Positions 41,922-48,806 of a stretch of DNA of 48,806 nucleotides are shown piece after piece. Numbering within the stretch: the stretch's first letter is position 1; every line of letters begins with the position of its first letter. A program made the position numbers and the translations under genes. The notes beneath the pieces were generated by a model. It made no database searches. It was not told the origin of the DNA and saw only the letters and a program-made list of their open reading frames with translations. The stretch covers positions 453,824 through 502,629 of the forward strand of contig JAMPHR010000002.1 in NCBI GenBank assembly GCA_023663345.1, written 5' to 3'. This DNA comes from Paenibacillus sp. (GTDB lineage: Bacteria > Bacteroidota > Bacteroidia > Bacteroidales > Muribaculaceae).

Positions 41922-43607
41922 ATGGCTGACGACAAGAAAGTAATATTCTCAATGGTGGGTGTGTCCAAGACTTACCCCCCGCAAAAACAGGTTCTTAAGA
42001 ACATCTACCTGTCATTCTTCTACGGGGCCAAGATCGGCATCATCGGTCTTAACGGCTCAGGTAAATCATCTCTGCTCAAGATCATCGCCGGCATAGACAA
42101 GAGCTATCAGGGCGAAGTGGTGTTCTCACCGGGCTACTCGGTGGGATATCTGGAGCAGGATCCCCAGCTCGATCCGCAGAAGACCGTAATCGAGGTTGTG
42201 CGCGAGGGTGTACAGCCCATCATGGATCTTATCGCCGAGTTTGACAAGGTGAACGAATCGTTCGGCGATCCCGACGTACTTGAGGATCCCGACAAGATGG
42301 ATGCCCTGCTCGCCCGCCAGGCCGAGCTTCAGGACAAGCTCGACGCGGCCGATGCCTGGAACATCGACTCCAAACTGGAGCGCGCCATGGATGCCCTCCA
42401 GTGTCCGCCCGACGATCAGATCGTGTCGACACTCTCGGGTGGCGAGCGCCGCCGTGTGGCTCTGTGCCGCCTGTTACTCCAGCAACCCGACATTCTTCTG
42501 CTCGATGAGCCTACCAACCACCTCGACGCCGAGAGCATCGACTGGCTCGAACAGCACCTCCAGCAGTATCCCGGTACCGTTATCGCCATCACCCACGACC
42601 GCTACTTCCTCGACCATGTGGCCGGATGGATCCTTGAGCTCGACCGTGGCGAAGGAATACCCTGGAAAGGAAACTACTCATCATGGCTCGACCAGAAGAC
42701 CAAGCGTATGGCCCAGGAGGAGAAACAGGCCTCGAAGCGCCGCAAGACCCTCGAGCGCGAGCTCGAATGGGTGCGCATGGCTCCCAAGGCCCGCCAAGCC
42801 AAGGGTAAAGCCCGTCTCAACAGCTATGACCGCCTGCTCAACGAGGACCAAAAGGAACGCGAGGAACGCCTGGAGATCTTCATACCCAATGGTCCGCGCC
42901 TCGGTACCAAAGTGATCGATGTGCAAGGCTTCTCCAAGGCCTTCGGCAAGAAACAGCTGTTCAAGGATCTGAGCTTCTCGCTTCCCCAGGGAGGCATCGT
43001 GGGAGTGATCGGCCCCAATGGAGCCGGCAAGACCACACTGTTCCGCCTCATCATGGGTCAGGAAGCACCTGATGCCGGTACATTCGAGGTAGGCGAGACT
43101 GTCAAGGTGGCCTACGTAGACCAGACCCACCATGACCTGGTGCCCGAGAAGAGCGTGTATGAGGTGATCTCGCAGGGTGTCGAAAGTTTCCGCATGGGAG
43201 GACGCGATGTGAATGCCCGTGCCTACCTGTCGCGCTTCAATTTCACCGGAGCCGACCAGGAGAAAAAGATCGCTGTCCTCTCGGGTGGAGAGCGCAACCG
43301 TCTCCATCTGGCCATGGCACTCAAGGAGGAGGGCAATGTGCTTCTGCTCGACGAGCCTACCAATGATATCGACGTGAACACCCTCCGCGCACTTGAGGAG
43401 GGTCTCGAGGATTTCGCCGGATGTGCTGTGGTGGTGAGCCACGACCGCTGGTTCCTCGACCGTATATGCACTCACATCCTCTCGTTCGAGGGGGACGGCA
43501 ACGTAGTGTTCTACGAGGGCTCCTACTCCGACTATGAGGATTACAAGCGGGCACACAACGGTGGCAAAGAACCCGTGCGCCGCCGCTACCGCAAACTCAT
43601 GGAATAA
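41922..43607 (+). CDS. ettA: EttA-type ABC-F translational ATPase
   Basis: A 561-residue cytoplasmic ABC-F protein that binds the ribosomal E site and gates early elongation according to energy state in E. coli. It has two ATPase domains: the first with GLNGSGKSS (about 38-46), LSGGERRRVALC and LLLDEPTNHLDAESIDWLEQHL; the second with GPNGAGKTTL (about 364-373), LSGGERNRLHLA and LLLDEPTNDIDVNTLRALE. Between them a charged linker (KTKRMAQEEKQASKRRKTLERELEWVRMAPKARQAKGKARLNSYDRLL) is the P-site tRNA interaction motif of EttA. An arm region lies in the first domain (about 80-145). The start MADDKKVIFSMVGVSKTYPP matches the family. Confidence 0.93.
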   Translation: MADDKKVIFSMVGVSKTYPPQKQVLKNIYLSFFYGAKIGIIGLNGSGKSSLLKIIAGIDKSYQGEVVFSPGYSVGYLEQDPQLDPQKTVIEVVREGVQPIMDLIAEFDKVNESFGDPDVLEDPDKMDALLARQAELQDKLDAADAWNIDSKLERAMDALQCPPDDQIVSTLSGGERRRVALCRLLLQQPDILLLDEPTNHLDAESIDWLEQHLQQYPGTVIAITHDRYFLDHVAGWILELDRGEGIPWKGNYSSWLDQKTKRMAQEEKQASKRRKTLERELEWVRMAPKARQAKGKARLNSYDRLLNEDQKEREERLEIFIPNGPRLGTKVIDVQGFSKAFGKKQLFKDLSFSLPQGGIVGVIGPNGAGKTTLFRLIMGQEAPDAGTFEVGETVKVAYVDQTHHDLVPEKSVYEVISQGVESFRMGGRDVNARAYLSRFNFTGADQEKKIAVLSGGERNRLHLAMALKEEGNVLLLDEPTNDIDVNTLRALEEGLEDFAGCAVVVSHDRWFLDRICTHILSFEGDGNVVFYEGSYSDYEDYKRAHNGGKEPVRRRYRKLME

Positions 43608-43630
43608 GACAATATCCAAGCGACCCATAA

Positions 43631-43678
43631 AAATATCCCGGAGCCAATTCATGATGAAAGACTCCGGGATATTTTTTA
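43631..43678 (+). terminator. bidirectional terminator between ettA and glmS
   Basis: AATATCCCGGAG (43632-43643) pairs perfectly with CTCCGGGATATT (43662-43673). The plus strand continues with a T-run to 43677, and the A-run to the left gives U on the minus strand. It serves both convergent genes. Confidence 0.9.
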
Positions 43679-43701
43679 TTCTTGATAACCGCTATGACGG
43701 T

Positions 43702-45549
43702 TTACTCAACGGTCACTGACTTGGCGAGGTTGCGGGGTTGGTCCACATTCTTGCCCTTGTTTACGGCAATATAGTAGGCGAGCAACTGCAAGGGGATCGA
43801 GGCCACAAGCGGTGTGAGGCACTCGGGCACCTCGGGGATCTCGATGCAGTAGTCGGCGATATCGTTCATGGCGGTGTTGCCCTTGGATACGATAGCCACT
43901 ACAGCTCCGCCACGGCTTTTCACCTGCTGGACATTGGAGATGATCTTGTCATAAAGCGAGTCGCTGGGGGCGATGATCACACTCGGCATCTCGTGGTCGA
44001 TAAGGGCGATGGGACCATGCTTCATCTCGGCTGCGGGATAGCCCTCGGCATGGATGTAGGAAATCTCCTTGAGCTTGAGAGCGCCCTCGAGAGCCGTGGG
44101 ATAGTTATATCCGCGACCGAGATACAGGAAGTTGTGAGCGTAGGTGAACATGCGCGAGATGTTCTGTACCTCCGGATCACACTTCAGAGTCTCCTTTATG
44201 ATCTTAGGCATAGCATTCAGGGCTGTGGCAACCTGCTTGACGGTCTCGGCATCAACCATTCCGCGAAGCTGTCCCACAGCGAGCGCGAGGAGCGTGAGTA
44301 CAGTCACCTGTCCGGTGAAAGCCTTGGTGGAGGCCACACCTATCTCGGGACCTACGTGGATATATGTGCCGGAGTCGGTGTTACGGGGGATAGAAGCACC
44401 CACCACGTTGCACACGCCGTAGACAAACGCACCCTTCTCCTTGGCCAGCTGTATGGCGGCCAGAGTATCTGCGGTCTCGCCCGACTGAGAGATGGAGATC
44501 ACGATATCCTTCTCGTTGAGCACGGGGTTGCCGTAACGGAATTCCGAGGCATACTCAACCTCCACGGGAATCTTGCAGAAGTCCTGGATGAGTCGCTTGC
44601 CGATGAGGGCGGCGTGCCAGGATGTGCCACATGCCACAAGGGTGATGCGCTCGGCGTGGAGGAACTTCTCCTTGTTGAGCTCCACTCCCGAGAGGGTCAC
44701 GTGAGAGCAATCGGAAGAGATGCGTCCGCGCAAACAGTCACGCAGGGTGTTGGGCTGCTCAAAGATCTCCTTGAGCATGAAAGTGTCATATCCGCCCTTT
44801 TCGAGCTGGGCGAGGGAAAGTTTGAGTTTCTGGATATCGATTGTCGAGGGGATATTGGAGTCGATGGAAGTGATCGACAGAGGCTGGTCGCGACGGATCA
44901 CGGCCATCTCGTTATCCTTAAGATAGATCACCTTGTCGGTATATCCGATGATAGGGGTGGCATCGGATGCGATGAAGGTCTCCCCTTCTCCCACTCCGAT
45001 CACGAGAGGCGAGCTCTTACGGGCCACAACCAGTTTATCGGGATCGTTCTTCTCAACGACGGCTACGGCATAGGCACCCTCCACCTGGAGCAGAGCCTCG
45101 CGCACAGCCTCCTCGAGCGAGCAATTGGAGGTCGACTTGATATAGTCGACGAGCTGGACCAGCACCTCGGTGTCGGTCTCGCTCTTGAATGAATATCCGT
45201 GTTCCTCAAGAGCCGTCTTAAGCACGGAATAGTTCTCGATGGTTCCGTTGTGAACAAGAGCGATATTACCGCTCTGCGACACATGGGGGTGAGCGTTCAC
45301 ATCGTTGGGTTCACCATGAGTAGCCCAACGGGTATGGGCAATGCCCAGCGATCCGTCGAGACAGCCGGCGGCAGCAACCTGCTCAAGATTGGCGACCTTA
45401 CCCTGCGATTTATGCACGTTAAGATCACCGGCAGGGGTTACAAGCGCAACACCCGCGGAGTCATATCCACGGTACTCAAGTCTTTTTAGTCCTTGTATCA
45501 GTATCTCGTATGCTCCATTGGAGCCGAGGTAGCCTACAATTCCACACAT
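43702..45549 (-). CDS. glmS: glutamine-fructose-6-phosphate aminotransferase (isomerizing)
   Basis: It makes glucosamine 6-phosphate from fructose 6-phosphate and glutamine, the first step to UDP-GlcNAc for peptidoglycan and LPS. In 615 residues: N-terminal Ntn glutaminase with Cys2 as nucleophile (MCGIVGYLG), RGYDSAG and HTRWATHGEP (about 1-240); then two SIS isomerase domains (about 290-610) with VACGTSWHAALIGK, SISQSGETADTLAA, LGRGYNYPTALEGALKLKEISYIHAEGYPAAEMKHGPIALI and the C-terminal DQPRNLAKSVTVE. All catalytic parts are present. The leader carries a stable hairpin at 45585-45614. The gene lies 143 nt downstream of purU on the same strand. Confidence 0.96.
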   Translation of the reverse strand: MCGIVGYLGSNGAYEILIQGLKRLEYRGYDSAGVALVTPAGDLNVHKSQGKVANLEQVAAAGCLDGSLGIAHTRWATHGEPNDVNAHPHVSQSGNIALVHNGTIENYSVLKTALEEHGYSFKSETDTEVLVQLVDYIKSTSNCSLEEAVREALLQVEGAYAVAVVEKNDPDKLVVARKSSPLVIGVGEGETFIASDATPIIGYTDKVIYLKDNEMAVIRRDQPLSITSIDSNIPSTIDIQKLKLSLAQLEKGGYDTFMLKEIFEQPNTLRDCLRGRISSDCSHVTLSGVELNKEKFLHAERITLVACGTSWHAALIGKRLIQDFCKIPVEVEYASEFRYGNPVLNEKDIVISISQSGETADTLAAIQLAKEKGAFVYGVCNVVGASIPRNTDSGTYIHVGPEIGVASTKAFTGQVTVLTLLALAVGQLRGMVDAETVKQVATALNAMPKIIKETLKCDPEVQNISRMFTYAHNFLYLGRGYNYPTALEGALKLKEISYIHAEGYPAAEMKHGPIALIDHEMPSVIIAPSDSLYDKIISNVQQVKSRGGAVVAIVSKGNTAMNDIADYCIEIPEVPECLTPLVASIPLQLLAYYIAVNKGKNVDQPRNLAKSVTVE

Positions 45550-45584
45550 ATAGCGAAAATATAATTATAATTTTACGTAAAATC

Positions 45585-45614
45585 ATGCCTTATCCCGGTG
45601 ACGGGATGAGGCAT
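45585..45614 (-). promoter_or_regulatory. 13-bp hairpin in the glmS leader
   Basis: ATGCCTTATCCCG (45585-45597) pairs with CGGGATGAGGCAT (45602-45614), with one wobble pair and a 4-nt loop. It lies between the probable glmS -7 box (45630-45637) and the glmS ATG (45549). On the minus strand it is followed by GATTTTACGTAAAAT, itself a palindrome. It may terminate purU read-through or attenuate glmS; both are inferred. Confidence 0.6.
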
Positions 45615-45629
45615 GTATTATTATTTTTG

Positions 45630-45637
45630 CAAAGTTA
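45630..45637 (-). promoter_or_regulatory. -7 box of glmS
   Basis: TAACTTTG on the minus strand matches TAnnTTTG; no TTG is found at -33. It directly abuts TATTTTTG on the plus strand (45622-45629), making a back-to-back pair. The glmS leader would be about 75 nt. Confidence 0.5.
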
Positions 45638-45692
45638 TAGAAAATATTTGAAAATTCCTAATAGTGTAAAAATCAAGTGGGCACGGGGAATA

Positions 45693-46562
45693 TCACGAGA
45701 ATACCACGGTCTTGTTGGCATAGGTGAGGATCTTGCGCTGGATATGCTTCTCCACGGCATGGGATAGCACTATTTTCTCCAGGTCGCGTCCCTTCTTCAC
45801 CAGATCCTCCACAGTGTCCTTATGGGTGATGCGGGTTGTATCCTGCTCGATGATGGGGCCGGCATCGAGGTCGGTGGTCACGTAGTGGCTGGTGGCTCCG
45901 ATGAGCTTGACTCCGCGCTCGAAAGCCTGATGATAGGGCTTCGCTCCGATAAAGGCCGGAAGGAAGGAATGGTGGATGTTGATGATGTGGTTGGGATAAC
46001 GGTTGATGAAGTCCTCGGAAAGCACCTGCATGTAGCGCGCGAGCACAATGAAGTCCACACCGTAACGGTCGAGGATCTCAAATTCCTTCTGCTCCATCTC
46101 GGCCTTGTTCTCACGGGTTACGGGCACAACCTCGAAGGGGATGTTGAACTGTCGGCCCACCTCGGCCAGATCGGGATGATTGGAGATGATTACTGGTATC
46201 TCCACATCCCACTCACCGGCTGTGTAGCGCGAGAGCAGGTCATAGATGCAATGCGACATCTTGGACACGAATATGGCCATGCGCTGACGATGGCTCGTGA
46301 AGCTGAGCCGATGGGTGAGCTGATAACGCTTGCCATAGAGGGTCTCAAAATACTCCTTAAGCTTGTCCTTCGGGATCAGAAAGCCATCGAGGTCCCACTC
46401 CACACGCATGTAGAATATTCCCTCTGCCCGGTCGACGTACTGGTCGAGATAAAGGATATTGCCACGGTTGGATGTTATGAATTCAGTTATTACAGCAATA
46501 ATGCCCGGCTGGTCGGGGCAATGCATACGCAATACAGCCGTATCAGTGTGCTTTTTCTCCAT
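45693..46562 (-). CDS. purU: formyltetrahydrofolate deformylase
   Basis: It hydrolyses 10-formyl-THF to formate and THF, balancing one-carbon pools and feeding formate to purine synthesis. In 289 residues: an N-terminal ACT domain (about 10-85, LRMHCPDQPGIIAVITEFITSNRGNILYLDQYVDR) and a formyl-transferase catalytic domain (about 90-285) with RMAIFVSKMSHCIYDLL, IPVIISNHPDL, IVLARYMQVLSEDF, and the catalytic NIHHSFLPAFIGAKPYHQAFERGVKLIGATSHYVTTDLDAGPII containing Asn, His and Asp. I chose the ATG at 46562 (MEKKHTD); the longer frame to 46634 would contain the -7 box. Confidence 0.94.
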   Translation of the reverse strand: MEKKHTDTAVLRMHCPDQPGIIAVITEFITSNRGNILYLDQYVDRAEGIFYMRVEWDLDGFLIPKDKLKEYFETLYGKRYQLTHRLSFTSHRQRMAIFVSKMSHCIYDLLSRYTAGEWDVEIPVIISNHPDLAEVGRQFNIPFEVVPVTRENKAEMEQKEFEILDRYGVDFIVLARYMQVLSEDFINRYPNHIINIHHSFLPAFIGAKPYHQAFERGVKLIGATSHYVTTDLDAGPIIEQDTTRITHKDTVEDLVKKGRDLEKIVLSHAVEKHIQRKILTYANKTVVFS

Positions 46563-46579
46563 ATCTTGAATTTTGGGTG

Positions 46580-46587
46580 CAAAGATA
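46580..46587 (-). promoter_or_regulatory. -7 box of purU
   Basis: TATCTTTG on the minus strand lies 17 nt before the ATG at 46562. The -33 TTG is not evident. Its position supports the shorter start of purU. Confidence 0.5.
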
Positions 46588-46707
46588 ATACTTTTATGCA
46601 AAACCAGCCCACAATGTTGCGGAAGTTGTGTCAATATTCGACAAATACATACATATTCTCATCAATATGCGGGATACGCATAAGTCACAATCTATGAGAT
46701 ACAACAA

Positions 46708-46737
46708 AGGCCACCGCGACGTAATGTGCGATGGCCT
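46708..46737 (-). terminator. probable terminator of rpsA
   Basis: AGGCCA (46708-46713) pairs with TGGCCT (46732-46737); CGC/GCG continues the stem after a mismatch. It lies 32 nt past the rpsA stop. The following minus-strand tract (TTGTTGTATC) is only moderately U-rich, so this is a moderate call. Confidence 0.5.
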
Positions 46738-46768
46738 CTGCCTTATTTATCGTTTCTCGGGAGAATGA

Positions 46769-48577
46769 TTACTTACCAGCGAGCTTCTCCTTGAGGCTTG
46801 CGAGAGCCTCGAGGTCGCCGAGGGTAGTCTTCTCGAGAGGAGTTGTGAGCACGGGAGCGTCCTCGTTGCGACGGTTGCCGCCACGACGGCCTTCGCCACG
46901 GGCGTTGTCACGCTTGCGGGGCTGCTCAGCGCGGTCACCCTTCTGCTCGTCCTCGAAAGTGCGGCTGTGTGAGAGGATGATGCGCTTGGAGTCCTTGTTG
47001 AACTCGAGCACCTTGAACTCGAGCTTCTCGTCGAGCTGGGCACGGCTGCCGTCAGCCTTAACAAGATGCTTGGGAGTAGCGAAGCCCTCTACACCGTAGG
47101 GGAGAGCGATAACTGCGCCCTTCTCTACAACCTCGATGATAGTACCCTCGTGTACCGAGCCAACGGTGAAGATGGTCTCGAATACATCCCAGGGATTCTC
47201 CTCGAGCTGCTTGTGGCCGAGAGAGAGACGACGGTTCTCCTTGTCGATCTCGAGCACCTGAACATCGATATCAGCACCGATCTGAGTAAACTCACTGGGG
47301 TGCTTAACCTTCTTGGTCCAAGAGAGGTCAGAGATGTGGATGAGGCCGTCAACGCCCTCCTCGATCTCTACGAATACGCCGAAGTTAGTGAAGTTGCGCA
47401 CGCGAGCTGTGTGCTTGGAACCCACGGGATACTTGGTCTCGATGTTCTCCCAGGGATCGTTACGGAGCTGCTTGATGCCAAGAGACATCTTGCGGTCCTC
47501 GCGGTCGAGGGTGAGGATCACAGCCTCGATCTCGTCGCCAACCTTCATGAAGTCCTGAGCGGAACGGAGGTGCTGGCTCCAGGACATTTCGCTTACGTGG
47601 ATCAGACCCTCTACGCCGGGGGCGATCTCTACGAATGCGCCGTAGTCGGCCATAACGACAACTTTACCCTTAACCTTGTCGCCAACCTTGAGCTCGCTGT
47701 CGAGAGCGTCCCAGGGATGGGGAAGGAGCTGCTTCAGACCGAGAGCGATGCGCTTCTTCTCGTCGTCGAAGTCGAGGATAACCACGTTGAGCTTCTGATC
47801 GAGCTGTACAACCTCCTCGGGGTGGCTTACGCGGCCCCAAGAGAGATCGGTGATGTGGATGAGACCGTCAACACCGCCCAGGTCGATGAATACACCGTAG
47901 GAAGTGATGTTCTTGACAGTACCCTCGAGCACCTGACCCTTCTCGAGCTTAGCGATGATCTCACGCTTCTGCTGCTCGAGCTCGGCCTCGATGAGAGCCT
48001 TGTGGCTGACAACGACATTCTTGAATTCCTGATTGATCTTAACGACCTTGAACTCCATGGTCTTGCCCACGAAGATATCGTAGTCGCGGATGGGTTTAAC
48101 GTCGATCTGCGATCCGGGGAGGAATGCCTCGATGCCGAATACGTCGACGATCATACCGCCCTTGGTGCGGCACTTGATGAAGCCCTTGATGACTTCGTCC
48201 TTCTCGAGGGCCTCGTTGATACGATCCCAAGAGCGTGCGGCGCGAGCCTTGCGGTGAGAGAGAATGAGCTGTCCCTTCTTGTCCTCCTGATTCTCAATGA
48301 AGACTTCTACTACATCGCCAACCTTGATGTCGGGATTGTAGCGGAACTCGCTCATGGGGATGATGCCGTCGCTCTTGTAGCCGATGTTAACCACAGCCTC
48401 ACGCTTGTTGAGGGCGATGATGGTACCTTCGATTACGTCCTTGTCACGCACGGTGTTGAGCGATTCATCATAGGTCTTGGTAAGCTCCTCGCGCGATTTC
48501 TCGCCCTTGGTCTCACCATTTGCATAGGCTTCCCAATCGAAATCCTCGAGTGGGGAGTTTTTTACTTCTTCAGTCAT
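46769..48577 (-). CDS. rpsA: 30S ribosomal protein S1
   Basis: This is the RNA-binding protein that helps mRNA bind the small subunit. The 602-residue chain has six S1/OB-fold repeats, roughly 45-110, 125-195, 210-280, 295-365, 382-452 and 468-540. The central ones carry the typical GVFIDLGGVDGLIHITDLSW and GAFVEIAPGVEGLIHVSEMSW signatures. The C-terminal tail (about 545-580) is rich in Arg, Gly and Asn (AEQPRKRDNARGEGRRGGNRRNEDAP), then a short helix follows (LGDLEALASLKEKLAGK). Codon use is strongly biased, as expected for a ribosomal protein, and this produces a long false frame on the opposite strand. Promoter at 48653-48682. Confidence 0.96.
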   Translation of the reverse strand: MTEEVKNSPLEDFDWEAYANGETKGEKSREELTKTYDESLNTVRDKDVIEGTIIALNKREAVVNIGYKSDGIIPMSEFRYNPDIKVGDVVEVFIENQEDKKGQLILSHRKARAARSWDRINEALEKDEVIKGFIKCRTKGGMIVDVFGIEAFLPGSQIDVKPIRDYDIFVGKTMEFKVVKINQEFKNVVVSHKALIEAELEQQKREIIAKLEKGQVLEGTVKNITSYGVFIDLGGVDGLIHITDLSWGRVSHPEEVVQLDQKLNVVILDFDDEKKRIALGLKQLLPHPWDALDSELKVGDKVKGKVVVMADYGAFVEIAPGVEGLIHVSEMSWSQHLRSAQDFMKVGDEIEAVILTLDREDRKMSLGIKQLRNDPWENIETKYPVGSKHTARVRNFTNFGVFVEIEEGVDGLIHISDLSWTKKVKHPSEFTQIGADIDVQVLEIDKENRRLSLGHKQLEENPWDVFETIFTVGSVHEGTIIEVVEKGAVIALPYGVEGFATPKHLVKADGSRAQLDEKLEFKVLEFNKDSKRIILSHSRTFEDEQKGDRAEQPRKRDNARGEGRRGGNRRNEDAPVLTTPLEKTTLGDLEALASLKEKLAGK

Positions 48578-48652
48578 TAAAACTGGATAATGGGGTTAAT
48601 AAAATAGGGTTAATTAATACGCTTTCACGTGAATGTCACGCAATAAGCGGTG

Positions 48653-48682
48653 CAAAGGTAGTGATAATTTTCGGATTATCAA
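48653..48682 (-). promoter_or_regulatory. promoter of rpsA
   Basis: The minus strand has TACCTTTG (48653-48660) and TTG (48680-48682) with a 19-nt spacer. The leader to the ATG at 48577 is about 70 nt and contains TCACGTGAATGTCACG with inverted CAC/GTG elements that might form a small hairpin. Confidence 0.78.
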
Positions 48683-48726
48683 TGAATCACATCACTAATT
48701 AAACTCAAATAGCAACAAAATGGCAT

Positions 48727-48771
48727 AAAAAAAGAGAGAAGCAAGACCTCAGGGGAGGTTTCGCTTCTCTC
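48727..48771 (-). terminator. terminator of the rRNA operon
   Basis: GAGAGAAGC (48734-48742) pairs with GCTTCTCTC (48763-48771), with an inner GACCTC/GAGGTT stem. On the minus strand seven U follow (A-run 48727-48733). It lies 10 nt past the 5S-like 3' end, where an rRNA operon terminator belongs. Confidence 0.88.
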
Positions 48772-48780
48772 ATCTTGAAG

Positions 48781-48806
48781 GGGCGGTTATCTACTTTCCC
48801 ACTTTC
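48781..48806 (-). rRNA. rrf: 5S ribosomal RNA, 3' end (partial)
   Basis: The minus strand of the last 26 bases reads GAAAGTGGGAAAGTAGATAA then CCGCCC. This fits the conserved 3' end of bacterial 5S rRNA (GTGGGAGAGTAGGT...CCGCC) whose last bases pair with the 5' end. The strong terminator right after it supports the call. The remaining 5S, and presumably 23S and 16S, lie beyond the right edge. Confidence 0.75.

Noticed and set aside
43738-45192. 484-codon plus-strand frame opposite glmS
   Set aside because: glmS is complete and unmistakable on the other strand; the antisense product shows no motif and is rich in His and Gly as expected from reversed biased codons.
45550-45692. glmS ribozyme
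   Set aside because: The leader is only about 75 nt and has a single hairpin; the ribozyme needs a longer multi-helix core and is known from Gram-positive bacteria.
47066-48580. 504-codon plus-strand frame opposite rpsA
   Set aside because: It is the antisense of a highly codon-biased ribosomal gene; the product is an acidic, Leu/Glu/Asp/Val-rich sequence with no domain and no promoter.
1-48806. CRISPR array, tRNA, insertion sequence, prophage or toxin-antitoxin pair
   Set aside because: I looked through the intergenic stretches and product list and found no spaced direct repeats, cloverleaf sequence, transposase, integrase or phage gene.

Overview
The window reads as chromosomal DNA of an anaerobic gut-type member of the Bacteroidales. 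Its GC content (about 55% in the core, by eye) and gene content would suit Muribaculaceae, but I cannot fix the genus. The evidence is two SusC/SusD loci, many lipoproteins with acidic residues after the lipid-bearing cysteine, reverse rubrerythrin, cytochrome bd, DUF4252/DUF4492/DUF4843 family proteins, and repeated use of the Bacteroidetes promoter pattern TTG-N19/20-TAnnTTTG, which I found with good spacing at about eight places. No Shine-Dalgarno sites stand out.

Layout. 1-390: two copies of a REP-like palindrome with further hairpins, then a terminator. 391-3104: reverse rubrerythrin (-), an alanine-rich LEA-like protein (+) and a TlpA-type thioredoxin (-). 3322-10265: a minus-strand operon of SusC, SusD, DUF4843 lipoprotein and PKD-like lipoprotein, driven by a clear promoter with a 12-C tract just upstream. 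10628-15463: a plus-strand housekeeping envelope run (FtsB/DivIC-like, 4-TM protein, CoaX, outer-membrane protein, LptC, CNNM/CorC-like protein). 15761-17104: myo-inositol-1-phosphate synthase standing alone. 17279-21097: ECF sigma factor, membrane anti-sigma candidate and DUF4252 protein, preceded by a TonB-receptor-like barrel. 21509-24262: an orphan GH106-type rhamnosidase. 24483-32035: topoisomerase IV subunit A followed in tight succession by a DUF3316 protein, S41 peptidase, DUF4492 protein and cytochrome bd oxidase.

32148-39596 is a second, AT-richer SusC/SusD locus with four surface-type components and no enzyme or regulator, followed upstream by about 740 bp of AT-rich DNA without a gene. 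40336-48577 returns to core genes: an SDR oxidoreductase, Crp/Fnr regulator, EttA-type ABC-F ATPase, GlmS, PurU and ribosomal protein S1. The last 26 bases match the 3' end of a 5S rRNA on the minus strand, followed by its terminator, so an rRNA operon probably lies just to the right.

How it fits together: the two SusCD systems import oligomeric nutrients (the first has the gene order of the peptide-importing type, the second looks glycan-directed because of a CBM-like lipoprotein); the sigma/anti-sigma/DUF4252 set is an envelope-linked signalling unit; the rest is core cell envelope, respiration, translation and one-carbon metabolism. I found no phage, CRISPR array, transposase or tRNA. The most unusual points are the homopolymer tract upstream of the first SusC promoter, the REP-like palindromes, the enzyme-free AT-rich second locus, the hairpin in the glmS leader, a possibly leaderless Crp-family gene and the isolated inositol phosphate synthase.
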